Of a stretch of DNA of 64,000 nucleotides, positions 32,942 through 44,755 are shown piece by piece. The notes under the pieces were generated by a model, which did not search any database, had not been told where the DNA came from, and worked only from the letters and a program-made list of their open reading frames with translations. Position 1 is the first letter of the stretch. Every line of letters begins with the position of its first letter. The DNA is from Wallemia ichthyophaga EXF-994 (lineage: Eukaryota; Basidiomycota; Wallemiomycetes; Wallemiales; Wallemiaceae): the NCBI RefSeq assembly GCF_000400465.1, contig NW_008806280.1, positions 248,001 to 312,000 of the forward strand, in the 5' to 3' direction. The position numbers were made by a program, and so were the translations under genes.

Positions 32942-33994
32942 CTAAAGGTGTCTCCCAGTTGGGAAAAACACAGGCACCTTTTCCTTGTACTCTTTCCAAG
33001 CATTCAAGGTGTTTTCATCAGCTTTCGCGAACTTTTCATCACTGATTTTCTCCTGCATTGAGACACCGCTAACGTATCGAATGAGAAGATATTCGAATAG
33101 GGGACTAGCGAAAGCGACAGCGCCGAAATAAGCTGGATAGACGGAAGGTACGCTAGCCAGAGTTCTCATAGTGAGAAGCGAGACGCCAATCCAAGTTGAT
33201 ACTTCTGCAGCATAATTTGGGTGTCTTGAGTAAGCCCACAAACCACTTTTGATGAAAGGTTCCTTATGTTTTCCGTCGGTCTTCTCATTCCTCCAGCGCG
33301 TTTTCTGCGCATCTGCAACATGCTCCATGTAGAGAGAAGACAACATCACAGCTACGCCTGCCATCTCTACCACACCCATGGCTGGGATAGCTACGTGTGC
33401 AGGAATAGCATTAATGGCATACACAGGCCATGCTGCTGCTATATTCCACATAGCTTGCCCAGCGAATGCAACTGCAAATTTACCTGGATATGGAGTGATA
33501 TTCTCGAACCTCGAGTCTGTTCCCGATTGGAATGAACGCTTGCAGAGGAATATACCCAGTCTGGCTGACCAGAAGGCTACAAATGTGGTAGCGATCAGCG
33601 ATTGCGCTGAGAGGTGGAGTGGGTTGGGCAGTGCAACGGGTGGCAGGCCGAGCAATTTGGCTCTGATAGCTGGATAGCAGAGGGAGACGCCCAATGAACT
33701 AAGGAATCCTACAACTACGTCAGATGATTGCTACCGAACGCATGTGGGGTATTACCAATTGATCTAAGTAAAATGAGTGAGGCACTTGTGGAGAATCATG
33801 CACTAAACTCACCCTACTAAATCACTTCACGGCCTCGACGTTAGCATTGCCTGGGTTGCCACTCAAGTCACTCACTACAGCCTGTCCTCCTTTTTCGGAA
33901 TGCAGTAGCTTGCCGCTAGTGCATTCACCGCTACCGCCGTGGCGCTCACAGCCTTCAAGCTCGTCGCAGGTAATATTTTCGACAACAAAACCAT
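32942..33994 (-). CDS. DUF1295 (steroid 5-alpha-reductase-like) membrane protein with two microexons
   Basis: Exons 33994-33879, 33824-33813 (12 nt), 33763-33756 (8 nt) and 33708-32942 give 300 residues. The two tiny exons are needed to join EDRL to GFLSSLGVSLCYPA as DRLDLVGSIGFLSS, the conserved DUF1295 opening. The three introns (54, 49 and 47 nt) have GT-AG ends, and the first and third have clear branch motifs. Several membrane segments and the GLWAYSRHPNYAAE motif place the protein among DUF1295/isoprenylcysteine-methyltransferase-like reductases that bind NADPH or SAM; substrate unknown. It sits 62 bp downstream of the GH47 gene on the same strand. Confidence 0.82.
33756..33824 (-). other. 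Pair of coding microexons (12 nt and 8 nt) in the DUF1295 gene
   Basis: 33824-33813 encodes part of LDLVG and 33763-33756 part of GSIG. Together they bridge the flanking exons without changing frame, and each is bounded by AG upstream and GT downstream. Skipping the 12-nt exon would keep the frame; skipping the 8-nt exon would shift it. Confidence 0.75.
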
Positions 33995-34056
33995 GATGTG
34001 TGTGATGTGAGATGATACGAAATTAATCTATATTTATGTCATTACATTACGTCACA

Positions 34057-36156
34057 TCACAGATCCTTGTTGACGCGCTTTTCTTCTAAATATTTTAGGT
34101 AGCGCTGCACATCTGTCCCTGTACCTCTTTTGTCCGGATCTACCGGCGCGAATTTGAGCGATGAGTGTGGTGTAAATTTCGCGAGTTTGAAAGGATGTGC
34201 TTCCGTTGAGAGTACATAATCATCGAGTGAGATTTCCTTTGGATCTGAGAATATCAGGTAGTAGTATTTCAGTGTCTCGGCTAGTACGAATGACTCCATA
34301 TTATCCACTTTGTGTACGCGATCTGAGTCCACATCTTCGATGGCAGAAAACCCATACTTGGAATATGTGTGTCTCGTCCACGACGTAAACAACCTCCAGG
34401 CTCTCTCTCTCCATATGTCCTCCCCTGTCAATCTGTACATGACAAAAATGCTCTCAATGATCTCGGGCCTGCCAAGGTGTACGCTCGACATAGATATGTA
34501 TCTGTAGGGTCGAGGCCACGTAGGTGGGATTGTTCTAACTACTTTCGTCACCTCTCTCTCACTCAGATCAAATATTGCTGATTCTGGTGCAAGTCCTGTT
34601 ATCGTACTGTTGGCCATTTCGAAGCAGCTTTTTGTTAGTTTGCTTGCCAGACTCATGTCTTGCGGTCTGTTTAGTATTTTAGATCCCAATGCAACCATTC
34701 CGCCAGAGAAGCATGACAGGTGCTCCCATTTAGGCAAAATCTCATCATCATCGTCGTGTTTTCCGATAGAGAGCGAGGTCAGCTCACCTGATATTGTTAA
34801 ATCTGCGAACCTTTCTATGTTTGACGGTATCTCGATTATCAACTTATCATTTATCGAGTCTAAAGCTTTGATGTATTGTTTTCCGTACCGAGACAACTGT
34901 GCATTGATCAACCTATACATCTTTATGAGGTATTCATAGTAGCTGTCACTCAAACCACCCAACGTGAACACGCCAGATCTTGGTGTCTGCGTTATCTCCT
35001 CATCCAATCTGACGTGTGTTGGCAATAATCCTGAAATCGTTGACCTCAAACTGAATAGTACATCTTGCGCTTTATTTGCAACATTCAAATACTTGTGATT
35101 ACCTGTTATCATTGATAATTTTGCAAATTCGAGTATCATACTGCCAGATTCCGCTAAGATAGTGTAGTCTTCTTCACGAGATGGTTGGTTGGGATTTAGT
35201 ACGCTCAACGGCATAGCAGAGGTTGTGTTGTATGCAATAACTAGGATATCCGCCAGCTCTATTGCGCGTGAAAGCATCAATCCATCACCACTTAAATCAT
35301 AAGCGGACACTAAGCCACCAAGGTACCTAATATTAGTTTCAAATGTATGCAGTTCACCTATTGGGTTGTGCGAGTAGTTGAAATCGATCTGATTAACATC
35401 TAGAGTCTCTCGTTAGACTGTTGACAAAGACTATAAACATTAAAATGAACACTCACGCTGTCTAGCCTCCTCATACTCATCTAGCAGACCCATTATAAGT
35501 AGCGTGTCCAAATTATCCACAATGGTAGCTCCCCATCCGTTAAAAGGTGACTTCCTGAATTTACTCGAATGGCTAGTGAAAGGTCTGCCTGATATTGGGT
35601 GTATCTCATCGAAGCCGTACGCATTGGCTTTATAACCATTCCAAGCATGTAAGAAGGCATTTTTTACCACGTTTTGTCGATAAATTGTTTCATCATTGTT
35701 GGTATCACGACTAAATTTAGTCTGTACTTTTGGTATCGTCATATAGAATAAAGAGCTCAAGTCGGCAGTTGCTTTTGCGTTATCGTAGAATACATCAGCT
35801 ACCACGCCGAATGGCTTTGAGGGTGCTGGTTTCCAGTCTTTCGGCGTAGGATACTGCTTGGATGGATTTAGCGCCTTAATATTTGTGTTTGGTGGTGTTT
35901 CGAGTTGAGTAATAGCAGTTGGAGGATTTCTTGCTCTGAATATCATCCACCTCGGATCAAGTTCCTCTATTGAGAGCTTGTCATAAGAAATGCGTTGATC
36001 AACGGGAATAGTAGCCGTCCTCTTACTCCGCTTGAAGGTGACAAAATAGCCAAAGAACACGGCTAGTATAAGAATTGCAGCCAGAAACTGCAACACCCTC
36101 ATTCGCGCTTTGCTTCTAGTCATTTTAGTCACCCTTGTCATCCTCGTCATACCCAT
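34057..36156 (-). CDS. MNS1: Class I alpha-1,2-mannosidase (GH47), type II membrane protein
   Basis: Exons 36156-35457 and 35399-34057 give 680 residues. A short N-terminus of repeated Met-Thr-Arg units precedes one membrane anchor (VLQFLAAILILAVFFGYFVTF). The catalytic (alpha/alpha)7 domain contains KNAFLHAWNGYKANAYGFDE, GWGATIVDNLDTLLIMGL, FETNIRYLGGLVSAYDLSGD, DSYYEYLIKMY, HLSCFSGGM, LGRPEIIES and the calcium-binding end LSTEAHPF. These motifs hold the acidic catalytic residues. The intron 3' site at 35400 was preferred because a CTAAC branch motif precedes it and the join reads ARQHVNQIDF. It trims mannose from N-glycans in the ER/Golgi; ER versus Golgi specificity is undetermined. Confidence 0.9.
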
Positions 36157-36228
36157 GATGACGTTTGTCTGGAAAGAAGAATAAAATAAGATTATTTACA
36201 CTTTACATTTGGTAACCGAGTTGCACGT

Positions 36229-37645
36229 TTAATTCTCACGCTTAATTTTGTACGCGTCCTCTGAAGTTGGTAATGTGCTTGAAACCTCTTTGATCAACTT
36301 TGCGTAGATTTCGTCAGAATCGACGTGATTAAAGTGCTGTAGTGGGCCTGTTAGCTGAAAGTACCTATCACATACCTATCACACTCACCTTCAACTCATG
36401 CTTCTTGTTTTCAGCCGCTTCATCCTTACGCTTAGCACGTTGATCATTTTCAATCGCTGATTTAGCCTTGCCAGCTTTATCGTAGTTGCCACTACGTATG
36501 CCATCTGCAACGTCTTTCCACACTAATCTAGATTCAGGAATTTGTTGCTCTTCAAGTGGCTTAACAGTAACTTCTTCCTTTGGAATTTGAGCATCAATGT
36601 TCAAATCACCCTTTGTGTCTTTGGTAGTGCCAGTCCATTGACCTTCAAGGTTTGCAATTGATGTTGAGTCCTTTGTGAGGGAGGCTTTGTAAGAATGGGC
36701 TTTACCAGATAGCCAGCCTTTACCCTTATAATCTATGGTTACACAAGTACCATTAGATCCAACGATATAACTGAGTTCTGTTAGTTCAATGTAAGGCTTC
36801 CCGTATAAGATACCATCAATTTTCAGTCTTGGTAATGTGATCAAGTAATCTTCGACTGAGCCATCTTCAAGCTTAACAGACAAGACTGAGTGACCAACTT
36901 GCTTAACTATGATTGAAGGTGCGCTGAATGATGTCTTTTGGCCTGAGTGTCCTTCTAATGAGACCCCTGCTTTTTCATTGTTAATGTAGAAAGCAGTAAT
37001 TGGAGGATGGTCTTTGGTGGTAGTGTTAGAATCCGTTGAATGTTCTTATAAAACTCACGCGAAACTTGCTCAACAGTCAAATCAGTCTTGCCCCGTCCAT
37101 TGGTATCTGGCCAAGAACCGTAAAAGGTCTCACCAAGAATTGGGTTTAGAGGTTTCTTCTCGGAGCCCATTTTCTCGTTCCTGGTAGCGTATTGACATTT
37201 GAGTGTGAGGATAAACCAGCGTAACACAAGTTTAGCACGCTCTTCAGGGGTTTTACCTGAGGAAATAGCGGCAAATTCACTGTAAGGTTAGTATTAGGGC
37301 GTGCATATACGCGACAATAGCTCAAATTACTCAGGATGCTCACACCAGTATGCTAATTAGTGCTACGTCAGTGATTGTGGAGATACCGAGGTGAGGAAAC
37401 ACACCAGGGAACTCAGTGAGTGATGTAGGCGAGAGAATGAAACTAATTACGCGTTAGAAAGGTATAAGCCACCAAATAAGGCTCACGATGGGGCAGTTAG
37501 GCTAGAGAGGTCACCTGACCAGGATGCTAATCCCTTTACGAAGCTGGACCAGCTGGATTGCTGTGAGCCACGTGAGATAGGAATAATATAAATCATGAGC
37601 AATTCCCACTTGATGCGCAGGTACTTGAGATTCCGCCGAAGACAT
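36229..37645 (-). CDS. KES1: Oxysterol-binding protein homologue, Kes1/Osh4 type
   Basis: Seven exons: 37645-37625, 37560-37487, 37442-37405, 37352-37331, 37279-37059, 37011-36389, 36336-36229; 368 residues. The start MSSAESQQSSWSSFVKGLAS with GDLSSLTAPSFILSPTSLTEF equals the Osh4 lid. The OSBP fingerprint EQVSHHPPITAF spans intron 5, and NEKMGSEKKPLNPILGETF precedes it. There is no PH domain, so this is a short lipid-carrier form. Osh4 exchanges sterol for PI4P between ER and Golgi and restrains Sec14-dependent trafficking. A 34-nt version of the last intron was rejected for a 52-nt one (36337-36388) with a CTAAC branch and the same frame. The protein lacks the extended Osh4 C-terminus. It is divergent from the PAS-GATA gene (85 bp). 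Confidence 0.9.
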
Positions 37646-37730
37646 AGTGATCGTTGTAAATGTAAACGCCCCAAAGATCCCAGGCTGATCAACGCAATCA
37701 TCATCAAACTATTGAAAATATAAAGTTAAA

Positions 37731-39751
37731 ATGAATAGACCAATGACACTATCAGAGAATGATTTTGATAGTGAATTACCCCCTCTGGGTTCTACGCGCT
37801 GTTATTGGGTCCTGTTGGATCGCAGCTTCAACTTTGTATATCTCGATCCTGTGCTGTCTTCGCATGTCAGTGGCTTATAATATGTGTAGGCCCATCTCAC
37901 TCTAACCCGCAGATGAAATCGCAATCAAATTCCCTCATCGGAACCAGTTTCTATGACTATTTACATCCAGCTGAATCAAACGAAGCAAAGCAAGATATTC
38001 AGTCAATAGTTCAGTCCGAGAATATCCACGGCTCTATTATTAGAGTTAGATTTGTGCGCCTTCCTTTCATACGCGTTCATTTGGGCAGTAAAAGTCCGGT
38101 TCCATACCACGTTTCTCAAATGTGCGCAGACAAATCTGATAGCACTTATATCCCCTTAGACTTGGTCATTAGCTCGATCCACGATGGTCTTTACCTCTGC
38201 TTCTTTCACGCCGTTTTAGATAAGAATCCTCATTTCAACAACAACGCCGACTCTATTTGGACTAACTGGTGTCATACGCCTATATTCACTGAAAGGCACA
38301 CTCAAATTCTCGAGCAATCCCTTCTCAATTGGTCCCGATATCAGCCACCTACGCCTCAAAAGTTTACTATTCCGACGCGTATCTTCCAACTAATCCGACA
38401 ATCTTCAAACGAGAATACCAATATCGGCCTCAATCACGTCATCTACTCGTGGCCACCATCAGACGGCAGCACCGGTGAGGGTCCTTACAATCCTTCGTCA
38501 TTCGCATCACTTATGAGCGAGATATCAATCAATCAAAGCGCAGCTAGTCAGTTGACTGGTGCTGCCACAAGCTGTTCGCGGAGATTCAAAGCTAGACATC
38601 AAGCAAAGTGCAACGAAAATTACTACACTGTAGAGTCAATGTTTATTCCGTACGGTGCTATCATTTTTGCATGTTTCAAGATCGAGTTCGAATACCCAGT
38701 CGCAGCTACAAAAAGAACAGCAATATCACCGAGTGAAAATTCTCATCAAACTACCACATTGTTCGATAGTACTTCATACGATCAATCTTTATACCTGCAT
38801 CCCCAGCCATTCTATCAACAAGCAGCCGCACCTGGGCCTCAATTCAGTTTGGTAAACGATTGGACTGGTTATTCTGCATCACCATCCACATCTGAAGCTC
38901 CAATCAAAGATGAAATCGCTCAACAACAATTGCCATCACCGGTTGCACCAATTAAAGATGAGTTCAGCCAATCACATCAGCTACCTCCACCGCCACCTCC
39001 ACCAGCAGCAATCCCGGTAAAAGCACCGCTCAATCTTCCGGAAGCAAACACATCTGGTAGCAGCAACATCAGCAACAAGAGTAACAATAACTACAACCAC
39101 AACTACAACCAAGTCAAGCCAAATACGGACAAAGTAGGTTGCACGAGTTGCGGGAAGGAGAAAAGTCCAGAGTGGCGCAGAGGTCCATCAGGAAAGAAAG
39201 ACCTCTGCAATGCTTGTGGTTTGAGATATGCTCGTGCAATAAGTAAATCAGAGACTAGTGGTGCTACTCTCAGTGGTAGGCGTAAAAAAAGTGATAGCAA
39301 AAATAACACAAAGAAAAATAAAAAAGCTTCACTGTCGCCAAATCCTTCAAGTAGCAATCTTACGGGAAATGCCCCACTTAACTTAACTAAATCAACACAC
39401 TCATCTCCAAATCTCAATGTAGATGCACCTACACTTGAAAAGCCAATGTTCTTAGCACCAAAAGATAATGATATACCATTCAACTTTAATGGATTCATTC
39501 CAAAATCACCCCAACAATCTTCAAATCTTGATTCATACGATAGTAGTCATTCATATCCAAAGCTTTACAACCAAGAAATAAATGATCAGTACCAGATGTC
39601 CCCCCAATTACCACTTCAATTACCCCCTCAGCAGCGGAATCTTGCATACATTAACCCAACACTATATAGCAATGATAATAGCAACGCAAATCAATTTCAA
39701 TTCAATAACGCCTCAACTAATGCTAATCAGACACCTTCTTTTTTACCGTGA
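37731..39751 (+). CDS. PAS-domain GATA zinc-finger transcription factor (WC-2-like)
   Basis: Exons 37731-37865 and 37913-39751 give 657 residues. A PAS-like region occupies about residues 20-130 ([34 protein letters not shown]). A proline-rich middle follows ([11 protein letters not shown]). The single GATA finger C-X2-C-X18-C-X2-C reads [20 protein letters not shown] then [11 protein letters not shown] (about 39,139-39,232). The tail is Asn/Gln/Pro-rich. PAS plus a C-terminal 18-residue-loop finger is the layout of white-collar-2-type fungal factors, which pair with WC-1 in blue-light responses. No LOV flavin-binding motif (NCRFLQ-like) is present, so it is not the photoreceptor itself. The light link is inference from architecture. 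Confidence 0.78.
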
Positions 39752-39877
39752 AGTTTTTATTTGTAATTATAATTTTCACTCTTACTTGAAGCATAATCGA
39801 AAGATGCAAAAAACGATTTATTACAAAGTAGAACAGACATTATAGTATAATTATTTACCTGTATAAGATTAAAGGGA

Positions 39878-42733
39878 TTATTTTGCTTCACCAATACCAC
39901 CACTGCCTTCTTCATCCGAATTATCATCCTTTCTATAGTGTTTTGGTTGATGATTCTTATTTTGTTCGCCAAACACCTCAACAACAGCACTGAATGATCT
40001 AGTCCGTGCTCGCTTTGAAGTGTCAAGTGTATCTTCTGAATGCACACTATACATTTCATTATTCTGTGATGACTGTAATGTGTCGTTATTGGTGATGAAA
40101 GAGCTGTTTGGTAGAGATGGAGGAACAATTGGCGTGGTGGCTCTAACGTCTTGATTTAGGGATTGACGAGGTGTCTTTTCTTCGTAATGATTGTCATCGC
40201 TTTCACTCTCACTATCATCATCCACAACTCTTTGAAGGTAGTTGCCGTGAGTTTCGTCGCTGCTGTTGCTGTCCTCAAAGGCTGTAGTAGGTCTCCAGGC
40301 AGACATGATGTAATCATCATCCTGCTCACGCATTGGTGATATAGCCGTGTTAAACGACATACTATAATCGCTTGATCCTCCTTTGAAGCTCTTCCTTCTA
40401 TTTCTTCTAGGCGCCTCAATGTCTGACTGTCTATCTAGTATTCCTTGTCTTGATGTAGTGCGTGAAACTGCACTGTTAGTGCCTTCCTGAGGGTTCTTGC
40501 CTTTGCTGCCGATTGAGGATATCGCACCCATTAATCCAGACTCATTTGTAGGCGCGTCTTCTATGAATGGCAAACCAGCAAATAGTCTCAGCAGGCCCTC
40601 TAGGATCTTTGTCAAGACTATGATCAAAGCGACAGCGAAAACTATGCCTTGTATCACGAATATGACGTAAGTCACCCATCCCGCTGCAACGTAGTTGATG
40701 TTCACCTAGGCTATGGTTAGTATGAATAAAAAATACGACAACAAACTACCCACAGCTGGACACAGAACAATAAGCAAAGCACTCGTAATCACTCTGGCAA
40801 CTGAATTGAGGAAAGTGAGCAGTCCCATCTGGGCGCCGTAGCCCCAGGGTGACCATATGGTTATCATCAGCAAGCCAGCCAGTTCAACTAAAAGTAAAAC
40901 TACAGATTGAGCAGTACCTGAGACTTGAACAGCGCCGATAATGATACCCTCAATGAGATTCTGCATAAAAAAGAAACCCCAGAATAAATGACTACCAGGT
41001 CTAAAGACATTGTAAAGCGGACCTAGAGCGAGAATTGTTCTTGTTGCATCGTATAGTTTTACTGTTGGAGTCCTGCTCACTCTAATAAGGATATAAATTG
41101 GGAAAGCCAAACCGATGAAGACGAGAGAAAGAACAGCAAATGCAATACTGACTTTGGTAGCGCCATCGTTGCTTAATGACAGCTGGTATACCGACAAGAT
41201 GGTGATAGGGAAGTGGAAGAGTAGAAGCAACCTGAGTAAATTGCCTTGTAACAATTTCCAGTGAAACCCACCACTTGCACCACCCAACCTCATCTCCCAA
41301 ATAGCACGACGGAAACCAGAGCGGGCATTGTTGTGATTGTTGGAAGTAGTTGTTTGGAATCTTTTGAAAGCGGATGAGTCGTTAGTTTGCGGGAGTGTCA
41401 GTTCCTGAACAGACTTTTGTCTGTCGTCTACACTGCCATCGGAACCATTGTTAGATATAGAAAGTCTCTTGACCAGACTGCGATCTTCACGACCTTTATT
41501 TGCGTGTCTTCTCCATATAATGATACCCAGGGAATCCAAAGTCCATAACAAGAGACTTGCAGCAATCAATACAGCAGCAATTGCCAAAGCTAAAGCGATA
41601 CAGCAACCGTACAAGTCATCTTTATGTAGACCGATAACTTGAGATAAACTATCCAAACCTGCAGCATGGCTGACGTTTCCATCATCGAGTAGGTTGTTTG
41701 GACTATCTCTATTCAAATATAACGGAGAAGTGTTATTCTCGAATAGTAAGGTATCGAATGGAGACGGTATGGACAATGGTTGGGTTGATAGTGGATCGAC
41801 ATGATCTGAAGTTGTCAACGAGATGTTATATAACAGCGAAGACCACACAACTTGGTTAAAGAATGGGTAGGAGAAAGAGGGCCAATTTACAGCCACCATA
41901 CCCAAAGCAGCGCACCATTGAGTGTGCAGAATGATATTGCCGACTGAAGGAGTAACGAATCGCAGTAAACCAGGGGTATTGCTAAACATCTGACCGGAAA
42001 TGCCACCAACAAGACTAGTTTCAAGTCTCTGTCTGCTGGCCCAAGTTCTGACAAATTTTGTGGTCTTGGCTTTGCGATACGCAGCACCGATACTTGCAAT
42101 AGACTGTACGACAAGGAAAGAGATGCAAGTAGAGACGGTGATCCAAAAGATGAGCTTGTAGAACCAGCCATTGGGGTAGTAGGGGGTGAGAGGAACATCG
42201 ATACAAGCCATTTCGCGCGCGGGATCGGATGCATCAAGGAGGCGGAGAGTGTTTACGAGGGTAGTGAGAGCGTACGGGTGAGATGCAAAAGCTGCGGGTT
42301 CAGGGAGTGGAGTGTGTACACCGATAGCAACTTGACCTTGCGGAGCGGGACAAGCGGGGTGGTTTGAAGTAGAATTGGAGCCGAGGACGTGGTCGCAGAG
42401 GCTGACTGGGTTATCGTATAGCTCAAAAGAGAGAGCACGGGAGTGAACTAGTAAAGTAGCTAATCTGTCCGTTGAGCTATTCCGCTCGCTGAGAGTGTCT
42501 TGCATATCACCAATCAGCACAGTTCTAAGTATATTTTGGCCAATTTGAATATTATCCGTGGCAGATTCCGCTTTATCTAGCTGAGTGTACACGCTGGTTA
42601 TATTGATTCTGTTATCATCTGGAGCAGTTTGGTATCCAGACTGGCAACTCGAGAACGGCGCCAACTGAGGCTGCGCTAGAGTAAAAGTATACGTGGATAT
42701 TGATATTGATATTAGAATTCTTTTTAAATTCAT
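39878..42733 (-). CDS. TRP-like / FLC family multi-pass membrane protein with ML-like lumenal domain
   Basis: Exons 42733-40754 and 40705-39878 give 935 residues. A signal peptide (LISISISTYTFTLA) is followed by a Cys-containing lumenal domain with several N-glycosylation sequons, like the ML-like domain of fungal TRP/FLC/Pkd2 proteins. About nine transmembrane helices follow, including FWGFFFMQNLIEGIIIGAVQ and WSPWGYGAQMGLLTFLNS, then a long cytosolic tail rich in Ser, Asp and Glu. The intron join PAV-NINYVAAGWVTYVIF lies in the last membrane segments. Fungal members act in calcium signalling, heme/FAD transport to the ER and cell-wall integrity. Assignment to a specific subfamily is not possible by eye. 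Confidence 0.8.
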
Positions 42734-43035
42734 TTTTGGTATCTTTACATTTAATCTTGACCGTTAGAAATCAAGGTGCATTCCTCGTGAATGTCGAGAG
42801 ATGCGAGCGCAGTTTGAAAGATGCAGAGAGGTTATTTGGTTTTTGTGGGAGCTGATGATCAGGCGCTCTCAACGATGTTGCTCTTCTTCCTTGCAAATAT
42901 TGCCCTGTGTTTTGCACAGCGAACAGGCACAGCGAGCATGCTCTACTGCGACGTACCCAATAAAATTGTTTTGGTTGTTGAGAAAATATTCAAATCTCTC
43001 AGCGCGTGACAGTTGCTCCTTGGACACAAACGTCA
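42734..43035. promoter_or_regulatory. 302-bp divergent intergenic region, FLC-like gene / ARO7
   Basis: It lies between the ATG of the TRP-like gene and the ARO7 ATG. It holds a 62-codon frame (42821-43009) with a hydrophobic centre but no family resemblance. I see no perfect Gcn4 site (TGACTCA), which would be the expected control of an aromatic amino acid gene. No RNA gene was recognised. Confidence 0.4.
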
Positions 43036-43874
43036 ATGGCACAGCTGCTAGATCTCAACTCGATTAGATCAGTTCTGGTTAGATTGGAGGACACTATAAT
43101 ATTCAGCTTGATAGAGAGGGCGCAGTTCAGCTGCAATGCTCGCACTTATCAGCCATGCGCGTTTTCCAACGAGTTACCAGGCTGGCAGGGCAGCTGGCTT
43201 GATTGGATTCTTCTCGGTACCGAGGAGTTTCAAGGTGGGCGTTTTTTGTGTTAAATTCAGCTTTTCTGACAGTTCACAGCGAAAGCCAGACGCTACCAAA
43301 GCCCAGACGAATACCCATTCAGTAATCCATCCGACTTGCCTGATCCGGTACTTCCCCCGCTCGAATATGAGCCAGTGCTGCACGAGCCAGCGGTAACCAA
43401 CGTAAATGACAAAATAATGCAATTTTATACCCAAGAAATAGTACCGTCAATCACCAAACCGGGCGATGATCTTAACTACGGCTCAACCGCTACGAGGGAC
43501 GTGGAGACGCTGCAGGCTGTATCGAGGAGGGTACACTATGGAATGTTCGTATCTGAGAGCAAGTACAGAGCGGACGTGGATACGTTCAACACGGCGATCA
43601 AGGCGAATGATGTTAAGACACTGGAATCACTCATCACAAAACCCCAAGTTGAAGCAGCTCTGCTTAAACGGTTGGAAAGGAAGGCGAGGCATTACGGACA
43701 AGACGAGAGCCAAGGAGGGAGCATGCATGATATGAAGGTAGATCCGGAAGTGGTCGTGAGAATGTACAAAGACCATGTCATTCCACTAACCAAGGTAGTC
43801 GAAGTGAGTAGAGACCTCTTTAACGTTCAATCTGACGCGTTTTACAGGTCGAGTATCTTCTGAAGCGCATTTGA
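43036..43874 (+). CDS. ARO7: Chorismate mutase
   Basis: Exons 43036-43234, 43280-43803 and 43848-43874 give 249 residues, close to yeast Aro7 (256). The enzyme rearranges chorismate to prephenate, the branch point to Phe and Tyr. Visible are SIRSVLVRLEDTIIFSLIERAQF (catalytic Arg and substrate pocket), KARRYQSPDEYPF, VNVNDKIMQFYTQEIVP, GDDLNYGSTATRDVETLQAVSRRVHYG (allosteric region) and VIPLTKVVEVEYLLKRI. The ATG was chosen because MAQLLDLNSIRSVL matches the family start. The conserved allosteric segments suggest regulation by Trp and Tyr, as in yeast, by homology. Confidence 0.95.
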
Positions 43875-43947
43875 AGACGATTTGATTGTAAATGAAATTT
43901 ATACTTAATTCGGTATTCTTGACTTGACAACTTGACCTAAGTCAGTC

Positions 43948-44746
43948 ATGAGCGTGATTGGTAGAATTACACATACATTCCCATTAAGAGCACAAGTTCA
44001 GGCCAGATTTGTTAGCCGATCAGCTCCAGTATTTTGTAGGCTTGGAAATCGTCGTTAATGGCCGCGCTTACACCGATCCAGCGACCAAGACACAGGACGC
44101 AGAGAAAGAGAAGGCGAGAAAGCAGCTGGAGAAGGAAAAGGAAAAGGCTAAGAAGGCTAAGGATGCTGTAAAGACGAAGCTTAGCCCACCAAAGCAAGCG
44201 CCAACCGCATGGCAGCTATTCTTCATTGAGGAGTTAGATAAGGCGAGACAACAAGGTAAAATAGAGATTGGCGTTATTAGCCACTCAGCTTCTGAGCTCT
44301 ACAAGAAACTGACAGATGCCGAGAAAATGCCCTACGTTGAACATTCCAAGGAACTTCGTGCAAAGCAGGCAAAGGAGTTCGCTGAGTATATTAAGTCGCT
44401 CCCATACGATGTTCTCAAGAAGGAGAACTCTTTACGCACCAAGCTTCGTAAGCAGGGCAAGAAGGGCGTTCAGAAGATCAGGGACCCAAATGCGCCAAAG
44501 AGACCTCTTACAGCGTACTTTGCGTATTTGAAGGATTTGAGGGATAAAGAGGATTTCAGGCAAAGCATTTTCGGCAATGATGCCACTGGCTGGCTCCAGT
44601 CTTCCATTATCGACCAGTCAAGAGCTGCGTCAGACAAGTGGAAAGCGCTTTCAGAGGACGTCAAGCAGACATACAAGGACAAAGCTACAGAGGCTAAGAA
44701 GAAGTACGAAGATGCTAAAATTGAATATCAAAACTCCTTCTTGTAA
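43948..44746 (+). CDS. Mitochondrial HMG-box protein (Abf2/TFAM-like)
   Basis: Exons 43948-44035 and 44082-44746 give 250 residues. The first exon encodes an acid-free, Arg-rich presequence (MSVIGRITHTFPLRAQVQAR). A Lys/Glu coiled segment (EKEKARKQLEKEKEKAKKAK) is followed by HMG box 1 (PTAWQLFFIEEL, about residues 75-140) and HMG box 2 (RDPNAPKRPLTAYFAYLKDL, about residues 167-245). Two boxes after a presequence is the layout of Abf2 and TFAM, which package mitochondrial DNA. The stop codon TAA (44744-44746) lies in the same frame as GUP1, whose ATG follows after two codons. Confidence 0.82.
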
Positions 44747-44755
44747 TCCATCATG
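44744..44755 (+). other. HMG stop codon and GUP1 start codon in the same frame, 6 nt apart
   Basis: TAA at 44744-44746 ends the HMG-box frame. TCC ATC follows, then ATG at 44753-44755 opens GUP1 in the identical frame. No promoter or terminator fits between them. The arrangement implies either a bicistronic mRNA with reinitiation, occasional stop-codon readthrough, or a GUP1 promoter buried within the HMG coding sequence. Confidence 0.75.

Noticed and set aside
35409..35456. GH47 intron ending at CTAACGAG
   Set aside because: The AG lies right behind the branch motif. The AG nine bases later keeps frame and yields the family-like ARQHVNQIDF.
36355..36388. A 34-nt last intron in KES1
   Set aside because: Extending the 3' end to 36337 gives 52 nt, includes a CTAAC branch motif and preserves the same downstream frame.
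42821..43009. 62-codon frame upstream of ARO7
   Set aside because: No family resemblance and no splice link to ARO7; it lies in a divergent promoter region.
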